From positions 1-37,769 of the forward strand of contig VBLC01000106.1 of the NCBI GenBank assembly GCA_005879315.1: a stretch of 37,769 nucleotides of DNA, written 5' to 3'. Numbering within the stretch: position 1 is the first letter of the stretch; each line of letters opens with the position of its first letter. Shown in pieces: positions 7,769 to 16,136 of the stretch. A program made the translations under genes and the position numbers. Source of the DNA: Deltaproteobacteria bacterium (GTDB taxonomy: Bacteria > Myxococcota > Myxococcia > Myxococcales > 40CM-4-68-19). The notes under the pieces were generated by a model. That model searched no databases, was not told the origin of the DNA, and saw only the letters and a list, made by a program, of their open reading frames with translations.

Positions 7769-8893
7769 TCATTCGAACGCGAAACGGGACACTGCCTCGT
7801 CGTTCCAGTCGAGACCGACTCCCGCAGCGTCGTCCGGGCGGGCCTGGCCGTCGGCGATCCCCAGCGGCCGGGCGAGGATCGCCGAGGCCCAGTCGACGTA
7901 CTCGAGGAAGTGGGCCGTGGGTGTGACGGCAAAGAGATGCGCGCTCACCTCGGGATAGAGGTGCGAAGACATCTCGAGCCCCGCTGCGTCGGCCAGCGCC
8001 GCCGCCCGCAGCCAACCCGTCACTCCGCCGATCCGGGCCAGGTCGGGCATGACGTAGTCCGCCGCGCCTGCAGCGATCGCCGCGGCCATCGGCCGCGTGC
8101 CGAGGAAGTTCTCGCCGATCTGGACCGGCGTCTCCACCTCGCGCGCGATCCGCGCCGTCCCCGCGTAGTCGTCGTGCCGCACCGGCTCCTCGATCCAGTA
8201 GATCCCCTCTCGATCGAGCGCCCGGCCGCGCGCGAGCGCCTCCGCCACGGTGAGCGCCTGGTTGAAGTCGGTCATCAGCAACGCTTCGGCCGGGATTTTC
8301 GCGCGCACCGCGCGTGCCGCGAGAACGTCGTCCCACAATGTCTTGCGTCCCAGGCGAAGCTTGATCGCATGAAAACCTTCGGCCAGGAGCTCGAGGGCTT
8401 CGTTCGCCACCTTCTCGGGCGCGTCGAGGCCAAGACCATTGCTGTTGTACGCCGGCACCGGGCGGAGCTCGCCGCCGAGCAGTCGCGCGAGCGGCAGCGA
8501 TGCGGCGCGGGCCAGCGCGTCCCACAGAGCCACGTCGACGCCCCCCATGGCGATCGCCGCGAACCCCTCGCGACCTGGCAGCGTGAAGCGGGCGTTCAGT
8601 TTCTTCGCGATCGCCACCGGCGCGACCGGATCATCACGGACCATCTCTGCGATCCCTGCCAGGATCTCCCGGAGCGCGCGTGCGCCCACGTCCGAATAGG
8701 CGAAGAGATAGGCGCGGCCCGGCACGCCTTCGTCCGTCTCGAGGTCGATGAGCACCAGCGGCGCGTGCTCGATCGTCCCGCCGCTCGTCCGGAGCGGCCG
8801 GCGCATCGGCGCACGGACGGCGCGCGTCCTGAGCCCGCGGATCGTGAGCGCCGCTACTCCTGCTGGAGATGCGCCTCGACCATCCAGAGCCAC
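7769..8893 (-). CDS. Mandelate racemase-like enolase-superfamily enzyme
   Basis: About 374 residues, colinear with mandelate racemase from the N-terminal (ALTIRGLRTRAV, APLVLIDLETDEG) to the C-terminal barrel. Metal ligands are Asp209 (MTDFNQ), Glu235 (WIEEP) and Glu261 (GENFLG). The His/Asp dyad is Asp284 (MPDLARIGG) and His311 (SSHLYPE), and Glu331 (HFLE) is also conserved. The KxK motif reads Lys178-Leu-Arg180, so the second lysine is arginine. Such enzymes abstract an alpha-proton from a carboxylate; the substrate is unknown (racemase or acid-sugar dehydratase). I use the GTG at 8893, overlapping dps by 40 bp, because the conserved N-terminal strand lies before the first Met (8806). The exact start is uncertain. 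Confidence 0.85.
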   Translation of the reverse strand: MALDGRGASPAGVAALTIRGLRTRAVRAPMRRPLRTSGGTIEHAPLVLIDLETDEGVPGRAYLFAYSDVGARALREILAGIAEMVRDDPVAPVAIAKKLNARFTLPGREGFAAIAMGGVDVALWDALARAASLPLARLLGGELRPVPAYNSNGLGLDAPEKVANEALELLAEGFHAIKLRLGRKTLWDDVLAARAVRAKIPAEALLMTDFNQALTVAEALARGRALDREGIYWIEEPVRHDDYAGTARIAREVETPVQIGENFLGTRPMAAAIAAGAADYVMPDLARIGGVTGWLRAAALADAAGLEMSSHLYPEVSAHLFAVTPTAHFLEYVDWASAILARPLGIADGQARPDDAAGVGLDWNDEAVSRFAFE

Positions 8894-9333
8894 TTGTCCA
8901 CACCTCGCGAGATCTCGATGAAGATGTCGTTCGTGTCCTCGTCGTTCACGCGATCGCTCTCGTCGATGGCGCTGCGGATGCCTTTGCCGAACGCCGCCAG
9001 CGCCGAGGAGAGAGCGTCGACATGCTGCCGTCCGCTTCCGCTCTTCACGGGGTATTCGCTGAGCGTCGATCGTTTCGCGACGGACCGCGCCGTGCCCTCG
9101 ACCGAGCCGCCGAGCTGGACGGCCCGCTCGGCGATCAGATCGACGTAGTCTTCGACGTCCTCGTTCACTTTGTCGAACAGCTCGTGCAGGGCGATGAATT
9201 GTGGGCCTTTCACGTTCCAATGGGCCTGCTTCGTCTGCGTCTGCAGATCGATGGCGTCAGCGAGCCGCGCATTGCAGAGCTCGATCATCGCCCGCCGCGT
9301 CGTTTCGGAAAGATCGTTCTTCGTCGGGAACAT
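8854..9333 (-). CDS. dps: Dps-family DNA-protection / mini-ferritin protein
   Basis: A 159-residue protein with the Dps signature. The ferroxidase residues lie in QAHWNVKGPQF, HELFDK and DVEDYVDLIAERAVQLGG, and the helical C-terminus ends LWMVEAHLQQE. Dps forms a dodecamer that oxidises and stores iron and protects DNA in starvation or oxidative stress. An AAGGAG ribosome site stands 6-7 bases before the ATG. It is the first gene of an apparent minus-strand stress operon with the racemase-like enzyme, the peroxiredoxin and the thioredoxin-fold protein. The 115 bp between it and the divergent CBS gene should hold both promoters; I see no clear boxes there. Confidence 0.92.
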   Translation of the reverse strand: MFPTKNDLSETTRRAMIELCNARLADAIDLQTQTKQAHWNVKGPQFIALHELFDKVNEDVEDYVDLIAERAVQLGGSVEGTARSVAKRSTLSEYPVKSGSGRQHVDALSSALAAFGKGIRSAIDESDRVNDEDTNDIFIEISRGVDKWLWMVEAHLQQE

Positions 9334-9448
9334 CGGTCGCTCCTTTCTCCGTGGTTGATGCCCGGCCGCCTGAGTCGATGCGGCAGCGTATGGAAATAGT
9401 GCCGAGGGCTTGCTTTCCCCGCTGCCAAAACGCTCTACTGCCCGAGCG

Positions 9449-9868
9449 ATGCCTGCCATCGACAGGTACGTGACCCGCGAGGTCGTGGCCCTCGACGCAT
9501 CCACCAGCTGCCGCGAGGCCGCGAAGCTGATGGCCGAGAAGCGCATCGGCGCGGTTGCGGTGAAAGAGGGCGGCCGCACGATCGGGCTGGTGACCGAGCG
9601 CGAGCTCGTCTACGGCGTGCTGGCGACTGGCGGCGGCTGCGACCATCCCATCGCCAAGGCGATGCGCCGCGACCTGCCCTTGATCTCCTGCGGCGCGTCC
9701 GAGACGGAGTGCGCCGACTTGATGCGCGTCCATTTCACTCGCCACCTCCTCGTCGCCGACCAGGACGCGGTGGTCGGCATCATCTCCATGCGCGACGTGA
9801 TCCGCCTGATGCTCGAAGAGAAGCAGTGGCTCATCGACGAGCTGCAGATCTACATCTCCGGCAGGTAG
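9449..9868 (+). CDS. CBS-domain pair protein
   Basis: About 139 residues consisting of two CBS domains (DRYVTREVVALDASTSCREA to LVTERELVYGV, then AMRRDLPLISC to GIISMRDVIRLMLEE). CBS pairs bind adenine nucleotides and regulate partner proteins. I take the ATG at 9449; an in-frame TTG 39 bases earlier would add a short unconserved leader. The gene ends 9 bp before pntAA, so it is probably part of the transhydrogenase operon. Confidence 0.82.
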   Translation: MPAIDRYVTREVVALDASTSCREAAKLMAEKRIGAVAVKEGGRTIGLVTERELVYGVLATGGGCDHPIAKAMRRDLPLISCGASETECADLMRVHFTRHLLVADQDAVVGIISMRDVIRLMLEEKQWLIDELQIYISGR

Positions 9869-9877
9869 CGGTCCCCA

Positions 9878-10981
9878 ATGAAAGTGCTCGTCCTGAAAGA
9901 AAGCGCCGAAGGGGAGCGGCGGGTCGCCGCTGTCCCCGCCACGGTCGAGAAGATGGCGCGGGCGGGGATGGAGGTACTCGTCCAGGCCGGAGCGGGCCTC
10001 GCTGCAGGTTTCGTCGACGCGGAGTACCAGACAGCGGGCGCGAAGGTCGCGGGCGATCTCGCCGGCGACGTGCTGCTCAAGGTGCAGCGGCCGTCGGCGG
10101 AAGAGATGGATCGCATTCCGGAGGGCGCCGCCCTCATCGCCTACAGCCTGCAGGGCCGCGGGGCGGCAGGGCTGCGGGAAGGTCTGCAGCGGCGCCGGAT
10201 CACCGCCTTCTCCCTCGACCTGGTGCCGAGGATCGCGCGCGCCCAGAACATGGACGTGCTCAGCTCGATGGCCAACATCGCCGGCTACAAGAGCGCGCTC
10301 CTCGCCGCCAATGCGCTGGGGAAGTTCTTCCCCATGCTGATGACGGCGGCGGGGACGGTCTTGCCCGCCAAGGTCTTCGTCCTCGGGGCGGGCGTGGCCG
10401 GGCTGCAGGCCGTCGCGACCGCGAGGCGGCTGGGCGCGGTGGTGAGCGCCTTCGACATCCGGCCCGCCGTCAAGGAGCAGGTGGAGAGCCTGGGAGCGCG
10501 CTTCGTCGGGGTGGGCCTCGACCAGCACGCCGAAGACGCCAAGGGCTACGCCAAAGAGGTCTCCGCCGAGACCGCCCAGAAGGAGAGGCAGCTGCTGCTC
10601 GAGGAGCTGAAAGCGACCGACGCTTGCATCACCACCGCGCTGGTCCCCGGCAAGCGTGCGCCTGTCCTCGTCACCGCGGAAATGGTGAAGGCGATGCGGA
10701 CCGGATCGGTGATCGTCGACCTGGCAGCCGAGCAGGGAGGCAACTGCGAGCTGACCCAGCCGGGGAAAGAGATCGTCGCGCACGGTGTCACCATCCTCGG
10801 GCCGGTCAACCTGGTCAGCTCGATGGCCTTCCAGGCCTCGCAGCTCTACTCGCGAAACGTCCTCAATTTCCTGCTCCATCTCTATGACAAGAAGGCTGGG
10901 AAGATCTCCCTCGATCGCTCCGACGAGATCGTCAAGGGCTGTCTGATCGCGCATGCCGGGGAGGTCGTTCAACAGATTTGA
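9878..10981 (+). CDS. pntAA: NAD(P) transhydrogenase subunit alpha part 1 (NAD-binding domain I)
   Basis: A 367-residue protein matching domain I of proton-translocating transhydrogenase. It starts MKVLVLKE with the alanine dehydrogenase/PNT N-terminal fold. YKSALLAANALGKFFPML is followed by the NAD-binding GAGVAG at about residues 170-175 and the downstream AFDIRPAVKEQ. The enzyme moves hydride between NADH and NADP+ coupled to proton flow across the inner membrane, and this subunit binds NAD(H) on the cytoplasmic side. The alpha chain is split in two (AA and AB), a layout common outside the enterobacteria. It is separated from pntAB by only 10 bases. Confidence 0.95.
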   Translation: MKVLVLKESAEGERRVAAVPATVEKMARAGMEVLVQAGAGLAAGFVDAEYQTAGAKVAGDLAGDVLLKVQRPSAEEMDRIPEGAALIAYSLQGRGAAGLREGLQRRRITAFSLDLVPRIARAQNMDVLSSMANIAGYKSALLAANALGKFFPMLMTAAGTVLPAKVFVLGAGVAGLQAVATARRLGAVVSAFDIRPAVKEQVESLGARFVGVGLDQHAEDAKGYAKEVSAETAQKERQLLLEELKATDACITTALVPGKRAPVLVTAEMVKAMRTGSVIVDLAAEQGGNCELTQPGKEIVAHGVTILGPVNLVSSMAFQASQLYSRNVLNFLLHLYDKKAGKISLDRSDEIVKGCLIAHAGEVVQQI

Positions 10982-10991
10982 GGAGTGTCCC

Positions 10992-11330
10992 ATGATCGAT
11001 CTCGGGCTGATCGGCGACCTCTACGTCTTCGTGCTGGCGGGATTTCTCGGCTACCAGGTCATCTCCCGGGTCTCGCCGCTCTTGCACACGCCGCTGATGT
11101 CGGCGACCAACGCCATCTCCGGGATCTCGCTGGTGGGCTCGCTGGTGGTCGCGGGAGCCGGATACAACAAGGTGAGCACGGCGCTGGGCTTCATCGCCGT
11201 CACCGCCTCGACCATCAACGTGGTGGGCGGATTCCTCATCACCGATCGCATCCTCAAGATGTTCCGCTCGGCAGGGCCCGGCGTCGCCGGTCGCGAAGGG
11301 CAGAAGGCCCTCGAGTCCGGAGACAAGTAG
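10992..11330 (+). CDS. pntAB: NAD(P) transhydrogenase subunit alpha part 2 (membrane)
   Basis: A 112-residue membrane protein with three or four hydrophobic helices (LYVFVLAGFLGYQVIS, ISGISLVGSLVVAGAG, STALGFIAVTASTINVVGGFLI), as in the alpha-chain part of domain II. The ATG at 10992 has a GAGGAG ribosome site ending about 6 bases upstream. A longer in-frame extension would overlap pntAA and is not needed. The stop codon directly abuts the pntB start with no spacer, so translation is coupled. Together with PntB it forms the proton channel of the transhydrogenase. Confidence 0.95.
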   Translation: MIDLGLIGDLYVFVLAGFLGYQVISRVSPLLHTPLMSATNAISGISLVGSLVVAGAGYNKVSTALGFIAVTASTINVVGGFLITDRILKMFRSAGPGVAGREGQKALESGDK

Positions 11331-12707
11331 ATGAAGCGGGACCTCCTCCAGCTCTTCTACCTGCTCTCCGCCATCCTCTTCGTGATGGGGCTGCGCGGGC
11401 TCAGTCACCCCAGGACCGCGCGCCGCGGGATGTTCCTCGCCGAGGCGGGGATGCTGCTCGCCATCGTCGGGTCGCTCCTGCACCACGAGATCATCGATTA
11501 CAAGTGGATCGTCGCCGGCCTGATCCTCGGGACGCTGATCGGCGCGCCGCTGGCGATCTGGATCCCGATGACCGCCGTCCCGCAGCGGACGGCGCTCTCC
11601 CACTCCTTCGGCGCGCTGGCCGCATCGCTGATCGGAATCTCCGAATACTACCGGCACGGAGCCGCGCTCGGCTCGGTGCGAGTCGGAGTGATCGGCGTCG
11701 AGGTGATGCTCGGGTCCCTGACCTTCACCGGCAGCCTGATGGCCGCCGGCAAGTTGCAGGGGCTCATCCGCGGTTATCCCATCACCTATCGCGGGCAGAA
11801 CATCTTCAACCTTTCGATCCTCGCGGGAATGCTGGGGCTGATCGTCGCCCTCATGTTCGTCCCCTCCTCCACCGCCGCCTTCTATTCGATGGTGGGGCTG
11901 GCCTTCTTCTTCGGCGTGATGCTCATCCTTCCCATCGGCGCGGCGGACATGCCGGTGGTCATCGCCCTGCTCAACTCCTACGCCGGCCTCACCGACGCGG
12001 CGATGGGCTTCATGCTCGACAACAAGATCCAGATCATCACCGGCTCGCTCGACGGCTCCTCCGGCTTCATCCTCTCCATCCTCATGTGCCGGGCGATGAA
12101 CCGCTCCATCACCAACGTCCTCTTCGGCGCCTTCGGCAAGGTGGAGCAGGAGCCGGCCGGGCTGCTCGAAGGAAAGAAGCCCATCCGGCAATGCTCGATC
12201 GAGGAGGCCGCGGAGATTCTCGGGACGTCGCGATCGATCGTCTTCGTCCCCGGCTACGGCATGGCGGTGTCGCAGGCGCAACATCGGGTGAGAGAGGTCG
12301 CGGATGTGCTCAAGAGCAAGGGCGTCCAGGTGCGCTACGGCATCCACGCGGTGGCCGGGCGGATGCCGGGTCACATGAACGTGCTGCTCGCCGAGGCCAA
12401 CGTGCCTTACGACGAGCTCTACGACATGGACCAGATCAATTCCTATTTCCCCGAGACCGACGTCGCGGTCGTGGTGGGCGCAAACGACGTGGTCAATCCC
12501 GCCGCCAAGCGCGAGCGCGGAAGCCCCATCTATGGAATGCCCATCCTCGAGGTGGAGAGGGCCAAGGTGGTGATCGTCTGCAAGCGAAGCCTCAACCCGG
12601 GCTTCGCCGGGATCGACAACGAGCTCTACTACAACGACAACACCCTGATGCTCTTCGGGGACGCGAAGGACACGATGGTCAAGCTGACGGCCGCGCTCAA
12701 GGCCTGA
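11331..12707 (+). CDS. pntB: NAD(P) transhydrogenase subunit beta
   Basis: A 458-residue protein. The first 260 residues or so are membrane helices (domain II). The C-terminus is the NADP-binding domain III: GYGMAVSQAQH dinucleotide loop, HAVAGRMPGHMNVLLAEA, DQINSYFPETDVAVVVGAND and ERAKVVIVCKRSLNPGFAG. All are hallmark PntB motifs and the length is normal. The enzyme uses the proton gradient to make NADPH, supporting biosynthesis and peroxide defence, which fits the peroxiredoxin and dps genes upstream. It converges on the glutathione S-transferase gene with only 10 bp between the stops. Confidence 0.96.
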   Translation: MKRDLLQLFYLLSAILFVMGLRGLSHPRTARRGMFLAEAGMLLAIVGSLLHHEIIDYKWIVAGLILGTLIGAPLAIWIPMTAVPQRTALSHSFGALAASLIGISEYYRHGAALGSVRVGVIGVEVMLGSLTFTGSLMAAGKLQGLIRGYPITYRGQNIFNLSILAGMLGLIVALMFVPSSTAAFYSMVGLAFFFGVMLILPIGAADMPVVIALLNSYAGLTDAAMGFMLDNKIQIITGSLDGSSGFILSILMCRAMNRSITNVLFGAFGKVEQEPAGLLEGKKPIRQCSIEEAAEILGTSRSIVFVPGYGMAVSQAQHRVREVADVLKSKGVQVRYGIHAVAGRMPGHMNVLLAEANVPYDELYDMDQINSYFPETDVAVVVGANDVVNPAAKRERGSPIYGMPILEVERAKVVIVCKRSLNPGFAGIDNELYYNDNTLMLFGDAKDTMVKLTAALKA

Positions 12708-12717
12708 GCCGCCAACC

Positions 12718-13314
12718 TCACGCCTTCTCTGCCTGCAGCGCCTCCCGCACCGCCGGCCGCGCGGCGATCCGCTCGAAGTAATTCTTCAGCGCCGGCCACT
12801 TCTCCAGCTCGACCCCGCGATTCTTCGACCAGGTCAGCACCGTGAAGAGATACGCATCGGCGACGGTGAAGCGCTCGCCGAGGAGGAAATCGTGGCCTTC
12901 CAGCTGGCCCACCAGGAAATCGTACTTGGCGGCGAGCTTGGCGCGGATCTCGTCCTTCAGTTCCGGCGGCGCGCCCTTCGGCTGCGACCCGCCCTTGTGC
13001 AACTCCGTCGCCACGTAGTTGAGCCACTCCTGCAGCCGGTAACGCTCCATCGTCCCCGGCTTGGGAGCGAGCCCCGCATCAGGCTTCTTGTCGGCGAGGT
13101 ACTGGACGATCACCGCGCCTTCGCTGAGAACCTGGCCATCGTCGAGCTGCAATGCCGGCACGTAGCCCTTGGGATTGATCTTGAGGAAATCCTCACCGTT
13201 CGCCGTCTTCCTGGCGCGCAGATCGACGCGCACCGTTTCCACCGGCAGCCCTGCTTCGCGCGCGACGATATGGGGAGAGAGCGAGCAGGCACCGGGGCTG
13301 AAGTACAGCTTCAT
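12718..13314 (-). CDS. gstA: Beta-class glutathione S-transferase
   Basis: A 198-residue cytosolic GST. The thioredoxin-fold N-domain starts MKLYFSPGACSLSPH with Cys10, the key residue of bacterial beta-class enzymes. NPKGYVPAL carries the cis-proline, and SEGAVIVQYLAD is the glutathione-binding turn. His106 (TELHKG) is in the same place as in the E. coli enzyme. The C-domain is all-helical and ends in the usual FTVADAYLFTVL segment. It conjugates glutathione to electrophiles or reduces peroxides. It lies after the secreted hydrolase gene on the same strand, but a strong hairpin separates the two, so it is likely its own unit. Confidence 0.93.
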   Translation of the reverse strand: MKLYFSPGACSLSPHIVAREAGLPVETVRVDLRARKTANGEDFLKINPKGYVPALQLDDGQVLSEGAVIVQYLADKKPDAGLAPKPGTMERYRLQEWLNYVATELHKGGSQPKGAPPELKDEIRAKLAAKYDFLVGQLEGHDFLLGERFTVADAYLFTVLTWSKNRGVELEKWPALKNYFERIAARPAVREALQAEKA

Positions 13315-13382
13315 CTGCGACCTCCTGGTTGATGCTCTTGAAGATGCATCTCGCGCCCGGAAGGTGCGGTATTCGATGCTTT

Positions 13383-13414
13383 CCGCCGTCGAAGCATCGT
13401 TGCTTCGACGGCGG
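13383..13414 (-). terminator. Strong hairpin after the alpha/beta hydrolase gene
   Basis: A perfect 14-bp inverted repeat (arms 13383-13396 and 13401-13414) with a TCGT tetraloop lies just past the hydrolase stop on the minus strand and before gst. It has no T-run, so it may be a GC-type terminator or an mRNA-stabilising hairpin. Confidence 0.6.
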
Positions 13415-13426
13415 CCGCCTGAAAAC

Positions 13427-15748
13427 TCAGGGCTTCGGATTACATTTTCCGCCGTCGCCGGGCTGGTTGCAGACGTTGCTGGTCATCGCGGCGTTGACGA
13501 GAACCGCCCAGTCGTCGGGGAACCCGGCCGGAATCGAGGCGGTGCACTTCGCGCCCATCTTTGCCGCATCCGCCCCGGCGAGAAGATAGCCCTGGCAAGC
13601 CGCACGATCCGCTGCCGCGCGCACCGCCGCGACGTAGCCGTCATGCGTGACGTAACGCTCTTCCAGCGAAAGGCGCGGATCACCGTTGGTCTGGCGCGCA
13701 TTCTTGGTCTTGGCGAAAGGAACCATTCCGCCGACGTAATTGCATACCTGACCTTTGTGGAATGGACGGCCGTCATAATGAGCGTCGCCGGGCCCAGCGG
13801 TGATATTCCATCCGAGATATGTGCCCAGCGGCGCATCGCGAAGGACGGTCGGGACTCCGCCCAGCTCGTTGCCGTCCGCATCCACGCGCGGCACCAGCAT
13901 CTTGATCACGTGCTTGACCGGCGGCGGCAGGTTCGTCGGGGTGCCGGTCGCGTTGAATTCATCGAATTGTGGACCCCAGTCGTAGTCGAGAACGGGGTTG
14001 ACGAGGTTGTCGGGAGAGAAGATCGAATCCGGAATGCCCGGAACGCCGCTCGGGAAACCCATCGCGGCCTTCGTCGGCTCGACCAGGGTGCGGTCGGCAT
14101 CGTCATCGTGCTTCCGACCCTCGCGATCATCCTCACCGTCTCGTTCATGCGCGTGGAGCATCGGCCAGCGGCTGGGCGGCGGATGCTTTCCAGTCATCAC
14201 CCATTCGCGCAAGGCGAGGCGCATCCGATTGACGAGCTGGGTTGCCGGCACCGGATTGGGCCGCAGCGTACCTGCACCCCAGTTGTTGCCAGGACAGTTG
14301 GCCACTCCGGTGTCGGGCGGGGCCTCGTCGAAGTTGCCTGGGCCGCCGCCGTGCGTGGAGCTGGGGAGATAGTAGCGGCGGACGTTGTGAGGCAGCGGGA
14401 TGTCGGTCCTGGCATCGGTGCCCACCCAGGAGGTCGTCATCTTCAGCGCAAAGACCTCGGCACCGCCGAAGGTCTCGATGATCTTCGGACAGGTCCCGCT
14501 GGAGTTGCAGCGCTCGAGAATCCCGCCGGACGGCAGCTGCCGGACGTGATCGGGCCAGGTGTGCCACCATTGCGGGCCTTCGCTGCCCATTTGATAGAGC
14601 TCGAGCACGCCGTCCGGCTGTCCCCAGCGGGAATTGTTGGCGACGCGCCGGCCGGCGATGAGCGGCCAGGCCCCTTCGTGCACGATGCGCCCGGACTCGT
14701 CCTGGTTCATCCCGAGGAAGATGAAGTGCCTGGTGAAGTTGCCCGACTGGGAGACGCCGCGAATGATCGACCAGCGGATCTTGCCGGCGAGTGGATTCTT
14801 GGTGCCGAAATCATCCGCAGCCGCGTATCTGAAGAACGACTGGACGTCGCGGAACGCCGCGGTGCCAGCGCCGAGCACGTAAGGATCTTTGACGGTGTAA
14901 ACCAGCTGGTACAGGTTCGCCGGGTCGAATCCGTTCCTCAGGCAGAGCTTGACCGGCAACATCGTGACTGGCGTTGGCGTGTCAAAGGTGCCGCCGCCGC
15001 AAAACTTCCAGTCGCTGTTCGGAATCGGTTTCCCCTCGGCCACGACGCCGGGGAGCGTCTCCTTGGTATGCGTCTTCAGCGTATCTCCAGAGTTGTCGGT
15101 CCAATCAGCAGGGAAATATGGGATCGGATTTCCCATCACATTGAGCGACTGCGCTGCCGGACCACTGCGATTGACGATACGCGCGAGAATCTTTCCAGTC
15201 ACGCCTGCGAGCACCGGTACCTTCACCCAATGGTTGGTAAATGGCGGGACAGCGCAAGGAAGGGCATAGGGCGGCAGGCAGCCGGCATTGACGGGAATCG
15301 TCGTTCCTCCGGCATTGTCACCCTGCCAGCCGCTGAGTAATTGCACGTCGCTTGCGGCGAACGAATCGTTTGGGAAGAGAACGTCGCCGCCCCGGTTCGG
15401 CACGTCATGCCACATCAGGCCGCTCACCGAGCTCCCTTCCTTCGGCTTGCGTATGCGGAAGCTGGCGATGTACTCGGCTTTGCCGTTGGCGTTCACCGCC
15501 AGGCCGATATCGGTAATGAGAATGTTGTGCGGATCGTTGGGATCGAGTTCCCCGAACGCGCGCCCGGTCAGCAGCTCATACGACGGCTGACCGGGGATGC
15601 TGGCTGTCGCATCGATGATGATCCTTGTTACTCGCGCGTGCGAGGGCGGCGCCCAGGCCAGAACCGTGGCAGCCACGGTGATGCCGACCAATGTCGACTT
15701 GCGATGCAGCTCGAGCGCGGCCGCGCAGACCGAAGGGAGCTTCGTCAT
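13427..15748 (-). CDS. Large secreted alpha/beta-hydrolase-domain protein
   Basis: About 773 residues. I take the ATG at 15748, which has GGGGA 8 bases upstream, over a GTG five codons earlier. A signal peptide follows (KSTLVGITVAATVLAWAPPSHA). The overall pattern (GRAFGELDPNDPHN, MWHDVPNRGGD, GFDPANLYQLVYTVKDP) matches the long alpha/beta-hydrolase domain family (Abhydrolase_10-like). The likely nucleophile is Ser333 in RGVSQSGNFTRHF, and LVEPTKAAMGFP is a conserved late motif. The substrate is unknown; family members are usually extracytoplasmic esterases. One oddity is a charged stretch of about 22 residues (roughly DNA 14094-14158, HERDGEDDREGRKHDDDA) just before LVEPTKAA that looks like an insertion. 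The neighbour on the other side is a divergently transcribed secreted propeller. Confidence 0.8.
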   Translation of the reverse strand: MTKLPSVCAAALELHRKSTLVGITVAATVLAWAPPSHARVTRIIIDATASIPGQPSYELLTGRAFGELDPNDPHNILITDIGLAVNANGKAEYIASFRIRKPKEGSSVSGLMWHDVPNRGGDVLFPNDSFAASDVQLLSGWQGDNAGGTTIPVNAGCLPPYALPCAVPPFTNHWVKVPVLAGVTGKILARIVNRSGPAAQSLNVMGNPIPYFPADWTDNSGDTLKTHTKETLPGVVAEGKPIPNSDWKFCGGGTFDTPTPVTMLPVKLCLRNGFDPANLYQLVYTVKDPYVLGAGTAAFRDVQSFFRYAAADDFGTKNPLAGKIRWSIIRGVSQSGNFTRHFIFLGMNQDESGRIVHEGAWPLIAGRRVANNSRWGQPDGVLELYQMGSEGPQWWHTWPDHVRQLPSGGILERCNSSGTCPKIIETFGGAEVFALKMTTSWVGTDARTDIPLPHNVRRYYLPSSTHGGGPGNFDEAPPDTGVANCPGNNWGAGTLRPNPVPATQLVNRMRLALREWVMTGKHPPPSRWPMLHAHERDGEDDREGRKHDDDADRTLVEPTKAAMGFPSGVPGIPDSIFSPDNLVNPVLDYDWGPQFDEFNATGTPTNLPPPVKHVIKMLVPRVDADGNELGGVPTVLRDAPLGTYLGWNITAGPGDAHYDGRPFHKGQVCNYVGGMVPFAKTKNARQTNGDPRLSLEERYVTHDGYVAAVRAAADRAACQGYLLAGADAAKMGAKCTASIPAGFPDDWAVLVNAAMTSNVCNQPGDGGKCNPKP

Positions 15749-16136
15749 GGTGGATGTCCCCACTTAGAGAGAGCCGCGGCCATACGCCCCGGCGAAAGCT
15801 TGCGTCAAGGCGGCCTGCGCAGTTCTCGCGGCCGACGACGCGCGGCGTCTTTCAGAAATCGCCGGGATAATCGTGATGGCCAGGAAAATGAATCGATTGT
15901 TTCCGTTTCGTTTCTTCTGGCGACGTTCGCAATTACAGACGAGCGCACGCCTGCCTGAAAACCGTCGCAAGGTTCGCCGCGCCGGGACTTGACCTCCGAT
16001 CTTTCGAGGCGCAGAAGGTGCGCGCGGAGAGCGCCTGCACCGTTGCGGTGCACCTCATTTTGCAGCACGGACCCTCACAAGGCGCTGAACCTGTAGCCGC
16101 AAACCGCAGCACCGTCCCCAGAAAGGGGAACATCAC
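15749..16136 (+). other. Divergent intergenic region
   Basis: These 388 bp separate the minus-strand hydrolase from the plus-strand propeller gene and should hold both promoters. I see no convincing -35/-10 pair. A 7-bp perfect inverted repeat, TGCACCG-TTG-CGGTGCA (16036-16052), lies about 85 bp before the propeller start and could be an operator or small hairpin. No gene is supported here. Confidence 0.4.

Noticed and set aside
15749-16136. Possible promoter TTGACC near 15989
   Set aside because: No acceptable -10 hexamer at the right distance.
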